Assembly: GCA_022497145.1 (NCBI GenBank)
Contig: MU385936.1
Location: 62,001 to 126,000, forward strand
Origin: Rostrohypoxylon terebratum
Taxonomy: Eukaryota > Ascomycota > Sordariomycetes > Xylariales > Hypoxylaceae
DNA length: 64,000 nt
Direction: 5' to 3'
Both the position numbers and the translations under genes were made by a program. Shown in pieces: positions 59,780-64,000 of the stretch. Each line of letters opens with the position of its first letter. Position 1 is the first letter of the stretch. The notes beneath the pieces are model-generated. The model ran no database searches. It was not told where the DNA came from and was given only the letters and a program-made list of their open reading frames with translations.

Positions 59780-62256
59780 TTAGCGGACTCCAATCGGAGG
59801 TCGAGGACCGAGACTACTTTGACTACTATGAGCGGAGGGTTCTGAATCTAGGTTCGTCGAATCACCACTCCCCGCGCTGGCGCTCGCACTGCCCGTCAGA
59901 CTTGCTGTTGCTTTCGGATTTGGTGGTTGAAGATTGCTCACCCCGACACGTTGTTCAACTTGCTGTGGCGCGACCATGTTTCCCTGGCCGGGAGGGTACC
60001 TAGGAACTGGCGCGCGGACACCATCTGGGGGAGACGGCCGTCCGTTGGGTCCAGGGCCTCCGAAGCCGTTAGGTGGAGAAGGTCGCCCATTTCCTCCCCG
60101 GATTGAAGGGCTATACGGGTTTCCTGGTGATTGGCTGACACGTCTAGGATATGGTCCCCCGTTCATCCCGTTTGGGCCACCCGGTAAATCGTGCATATGA
60201 GCTGTAGTCAGTGAGTTCGCCCTAGATCCCGCCTGCATATGTCCCCGATCGACATTACCATACCGGTTGGACGTAAAGCTCATCAGCGGATCGTCCAGGA
60301 TGTTGTCGTGGAGACCGGGTGTGGCATTCATAACCTGACTAGAACGATTTCTACCAAATCCTGGTCGCCATCTGCTACCACGAGAAGGCATATTCTGGTT
60401 CGGGCCCTCGGGATTCATTCGCAACTCGCTTTGGTTTTGGGGAGGCTTGCTGCGGTTTTTCCTAGATGTAACGCTCATCATGTCGAAGTTATCCGGGTCG
60501 ATCATAGGGGTAATTGGTCCTGAATTTGGATCAAAGTAGTCATCCTCTTCGTCTTCATCATCGTACATGCCACCTCCGCTGCGCACCGGAGGTGCGCGTC
60601 TCCTACCGTTAGGCATGGGTCCAGGTCCAGGCAGAGGTCCAGGCCCAGGCGGGCCACCACGTCGCATACGCATTTCCTGTTCCTTCAATGCCAGCTCGCG
60701 TTGTCGTAATTGCAGTTCTCTTTCGCGGAGAGCGATATCTGAAGTGTCAGCATTATACCCGGCATCACCAGCGTCCGCCGAGTCCTCATACACGACCAGA
60801 TGGCTAAATTCACCAAGATCGGTCTCATCAAAAGAGCCACGCCTTGACGGCTGCCGGGATGCGGGATGCCCATTCGGCGCGCCGTTCATCGAAGGTCTAT
60901 ATCCGTTGGGAGGGTTGCCGTTCATCGGAGGAGGCCCCCGACGCATACCTGGGGGAGGACCACTAAAGTTAGACGAATTCCTAGGTCTAGGGCCCCGCAT
61001 TGGCATACCGTTCCCATTTGCATGACCGTTCATTACAGGACGCGGCGGCGGGCCGGCAGTTGACATGCGAGGCATTGGCGAGGACGCCGTTGGCGAACCA
61101 GAAGCAGCAGGCAGTCCATTAATCTCCTTAGGCCTGGACTGGTTGACGATGTTCAGGTTATGAAAAATCGCGTAAAGAGTCTCGATCCGCGGTAGCTTGA
61201 TACCCGAGCTTTGGGCTAACTTGATAGGCGAACCAAGAAATGTTTCGACCTCCATTGGCCTTCTAGCCACGTAATCCTGCCACATAATGCTTGGGGTATC
61301 CGAGGGCTCGCACTGTTCCTTAATAGTGTTCTCTTTAAATTTGGCGTCGAGCGTACATCCTTGCGCGGTAGCCAATTGGATCAGTTCGTCGATTACATCT
61401 GTGATCAGTTGCCTAACGCCAGTTTTTTCTAATAGAGCCGAATGAGACGGGGTTTCGAAAATGACGCTCGCAGGGTGAAAGGCAATGGGACTAGAAGATT
61501 AGTAAATACCCAACATGACTCTTCAAAAGAGATACGACCTACCCAATAACTCGCTCAAACTGCTGTTGTCTTATGTTACTAGAAACTTTACAATCGACAC
61601 GGCCTGTGCTGAGTGTCATGGCGAGCGCCTGTGCCATATCCTCCTGTATTTGCGCGGGAATGTTGTTGCTTTTATTTGCCGGACCGACCCAGATCTCAGT
61701 TGAACCACTATGCTCAAATTCGCTCGATCCCAACTGGTTTAATTCGGCGTTTGAAACGAGTGACAATACGACGTTTGTTGGAAATCTCTCCTCAAGAGCG
61801 GCTTCAACCCCCAGAGTGTGTGTTGTATTAACGAGAATGCAGGTGTGTTGAGGAGTGACGACGGCGTCAATTACCGATGCGAGATCATAAACGTCCGGAA
61901 GGGCTTTAATGCAAAGGATGACATAGTCTAATGGTCCTTCTTTACTGTGGGCGGCATCTTCTGGTGTCCGAACGACTAAATCGGGGACATATTAGCGAAG
62001 GAAACGGATCACTGAAATATAGTGGGTGGGAGGACTTACCACGCCGAGGTTTGAATCGCTCATTGCCAAATGCGTCAGATTTAAAAGAAATACCATACTG
62101 ATAGACGGCCTCGAAACCCGACTTCCACACGAGGGTTACGTCGCAGGCGTTTGTCGCTTGGAGTCTCCAGGATAGGAACGCAGAAACGGCATTTCCACCC
62201 ACTACGCAAATCCTCATTAGCTCACTTTCTTCCATGGCTCGATGGGCTCGAGGCAT
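59780..62256 (-). CDS. Ketopantoate-reductase-like protein with long Pro/Gly/Asn-rich tail
   Basis: Three exons, 62256-62040, 61975-61543 and 61490-59780; introns of 64 and 52 nt, phases kept; 786 residues. Residues 1 to about 355 read as an ApbA/PanE fold: ICVVGGNAVSAFLSWRL at the N-terminus, LDYVILCIKALPDVYDL, NTTHTLGVEAALEERF, then VDCKVSSNIRQQQFERV, PIAFHPASVIFETPS and the helical C-domain (IMWQDYVARRPMEVETFLGS). PanE enzymes reduce ketopantoate to pantoate with NADPH. Here the nucleotide loop is GGNAVS (20-25) rather than GxGxxG, and the usual catalytic Lys and Asn-Pro motif are not obvious, so activity is doubtful. About 430 C-terminal residues are low-complexity, with PPGMRRGPPPMNG, GPGPLPGPGPMP and an acidic DDEDEEDD patch. 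Alternative starts are Met8 (62235) and Met14 (62217). Confidence 0.82.
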
Positions 62257-64000
62257 ATGCTAGGACGCCGTGCTCTCGAAACAAAGCAAAAAAAAACAAA
62301 AAAAACGAGTGTACTATATGGAATTTGAGGAACGAAAGACAAGGTTCGGCTGGAAGAGGACCGGCCGTCTCTTCCGAAGACGATGGCGGTATCGAGAGAG
62401 ATAAAGACGACTTGTTTAAGAAGTAGTGTGAAACCGAGATAGGAATGTAGATGATAGGAATTGGGAATTCAACGAACCTGAGAGGATTCTCAGACGAGGC
62501 GCCACTGGTGCCATAATGGAGACCAGGCGTAGACTAGGCGAGTTAGGCCACCGTTGAAAAAAAAAGGAAAAAAAAGTCCTGTGTATCCGCGCCTGTGTAT
62601 CGTGCGGGCGTACTCACGACGGCGTCCGAATGAGCCAAGGTAGCCCTGTACAACGGCGACGAGCCCACTGACACGACGAGGGTGCGACGGCTCGCAATGG
62701 TTGTCTCACGTCCCTGGAAACCGACTATTTTCCCCTCTTGTTTCCAACCCACGATATTACCTTTGCCTTTTCGGTAACGCCAGCTGAGAAATTGGCGGCG
62801 GGAAGAGGATGTATTGGCGCAGATCTGGCTTGCTGTTTGACGATACTACAGGCCTATTCGATGCGGCCGCTAGAATGGGAGAACGGAGAACGGAGAACGA
62901 TTCGATAGCGTCTAATTTAACCCTAGTCTTCACCTAGCAGCAGCTGAGCTTGCGGGCTTGCAGGATTAACCTATGTCAACCTAACGGACCTTTTTTTCCC
63001 AGAGAATACCGATCCACAACGATGAGATGCCCAAGAAAAAAAGCAATTTCGAAAAATTAAAGTAACGAGCGTAACAGCCTGGAAACAGGTCGTGCGGACG
63101 AACAAGATAAGGAGCAAGTTGGGTGAGCGGCTCGGAATAGACGGTCAAACGTAGGACTGGCGGGGGAAGATTATGGAGGTTTAATTCTCGAAACCATTAA
63201 AAAGAGGGAAGAAAAATTAACGAACGGACGCGACGACTTGGCGGGTCCTGTGGAGAGATGTTGGGTCTACCTAATAGCAGGTAGTCGAACGATGGTTGGA
63301 CGGAACGGCGACGGATGGCGGTGCGAGGGCGAGGCCAGAAGACAATGAGGACAGGCGCAGAGATTAGTGTAAAAGAGCGTAGACGGACCGGCTTTTAGTG
63401 AGGAGTCGGAGGATACGGTTAGCTATTACTACTACTACCTAGTATGTACTATGTAGTTGTATACTAGGTAGTATTGTACAATACAATACTGAAATACTAT
63501 GGGGCCTAGGCTAGAGAAGGCTAGGTACCTCCAGTACTACTAGTAGTACGTCTAGTACATGTAGGTAGAGAGGCAGAGAGGGGAGAGGGGAGAGGGGAGA
63601 GAAAAGCAGGAAACAAGTGGGAAACTGGCTGCCTACCTGGAGGTAACTAGCACTGAGTCACTGACGCATAGGTAGCTGGTAAGTACCTGAAGCCCTGTAT
63701 GTAAGTCGGTACTGCGCTGTACGGTTACGGGAGGGGCGTAGCAGTATGGATGGCTCTATGGCTTTATGCATGTATGCTCGTATACCCTGTAATGCTGGTA
63801 TTCTTATATGGGAGGTACGTTCCAAACTGGACTAGGCTAGCTATCTAAACTGCTGGTAGATGTAAGTACCAATCCACTATTCCACAGTAGACCAGGATAT
63901 ATGTGAGTGTGGGTGGGTTGGTCAACAGTGGCGTTACGTGTGTATGGACTGGGTCGTGGGCTGGAAGTGTTTGGTGTGTTTTAGCCTTTAGGGATGTGTC
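62257..64000. other. Promoter and right-edge spacer
   Basis: The minus-strand leader of the ketopantoate-reductase-like gene occupies the left part (A-rich runs 62285-62310 and 62560-62575). No ORF of note lies further right. 63575-63605 is a GGGGAGA array and 63430-63560 is rich in CTAGTA/CCTAGG palindromes. The upstream gene, if any, lies beyond 64000. Confidence 0.5.

Overview
This 64 kb window looks like a chromosomal segment of a filamentous ascomycete (Pezizomycotina, most likely a Sordariomycete). Genes are split by short GT-AG introns of about 50-115 nt with CTAAC-like branch points. The recognisable proteins are fungal housekeeping or fungal-specific families (Ipi1, Sub2, Rpr2/Rpp21, PCL cyclin, Zn2Cys6 regulator, HET remnant, DUF1765, DUF6594). 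The spacers are rich in CT tracts and in a CCTAGG/TACCTAGGTA microrepeat. No rRNA, convincing tRNA, CRISPR array or long transposon was found. Exon joins were worked out by hand from splice signals, reading phase and family resemblance.

Layout. 1-1460 (-): partial DUF1765 protein running off the left edge, with a doubtful basic ORF beside it (2198-2839). 2.9-6.7 kb: no supported gene. 6669-7229 (-) and 7569-8694 (+): divergent Roadblock/LC7 protein and ribosome-biogenesis factor Ipi1. 10607-12607 (+): five-exon DEAD-box RNA helicase behind a very long, intron-bearing leader. 13620-17345 (+): one intronless ORF joining an Mre11/SbcD-type nuclease to a Rad50/SbcC-type ATPase, the most unusual gene here. 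21047-23190 (-): Pho85-type cyclin. 23.2-35.1 kb: nearly 12 kb without a supportable gene. 35079-36632 (-): 6-phosphogluconate dehydrogenase paralogue. 37299-37745 (-): 110-residue secreted protein that reads as a beta/gamma-crystallin with two Ca-binding motifs. 39381-40445 (-): cell-surface-type membrane protein, followed by a 179-bp MITE-like inverted-repeat element.

41235-44501 holds a second divergent RNA-processing pair, SUB2 (-) and the RNase P subunit RPR2/RPP21 (+). 44985-48366 (+) is a large fungal protein of unknown function whose frame is broken by a 28-nt GT...AG segment. 48.5-56.3 kb has an accessory character: a DUF6594 membrane protein, an orphan basic protein followed by a 10-bp minisatellite, a decayed HET gene, a Zn2Cys6 regulator and a short-chain dehydrogenase. 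57148-57653 (+) is a small two-exon orphan. 59780-62256 (-) is a ketopantoate-reductase-like protein with a long Pro/Gly/Asn-rich tail and apparently altered catalytic positions.

Functionally, two divergent pairs and the DEAD-box gene serve RNA and ribosome metabolism. The SbcCD fusion, crystallin-like protein, orphan genes and decayed HET locus are the accessory layer where novelty is most likely.
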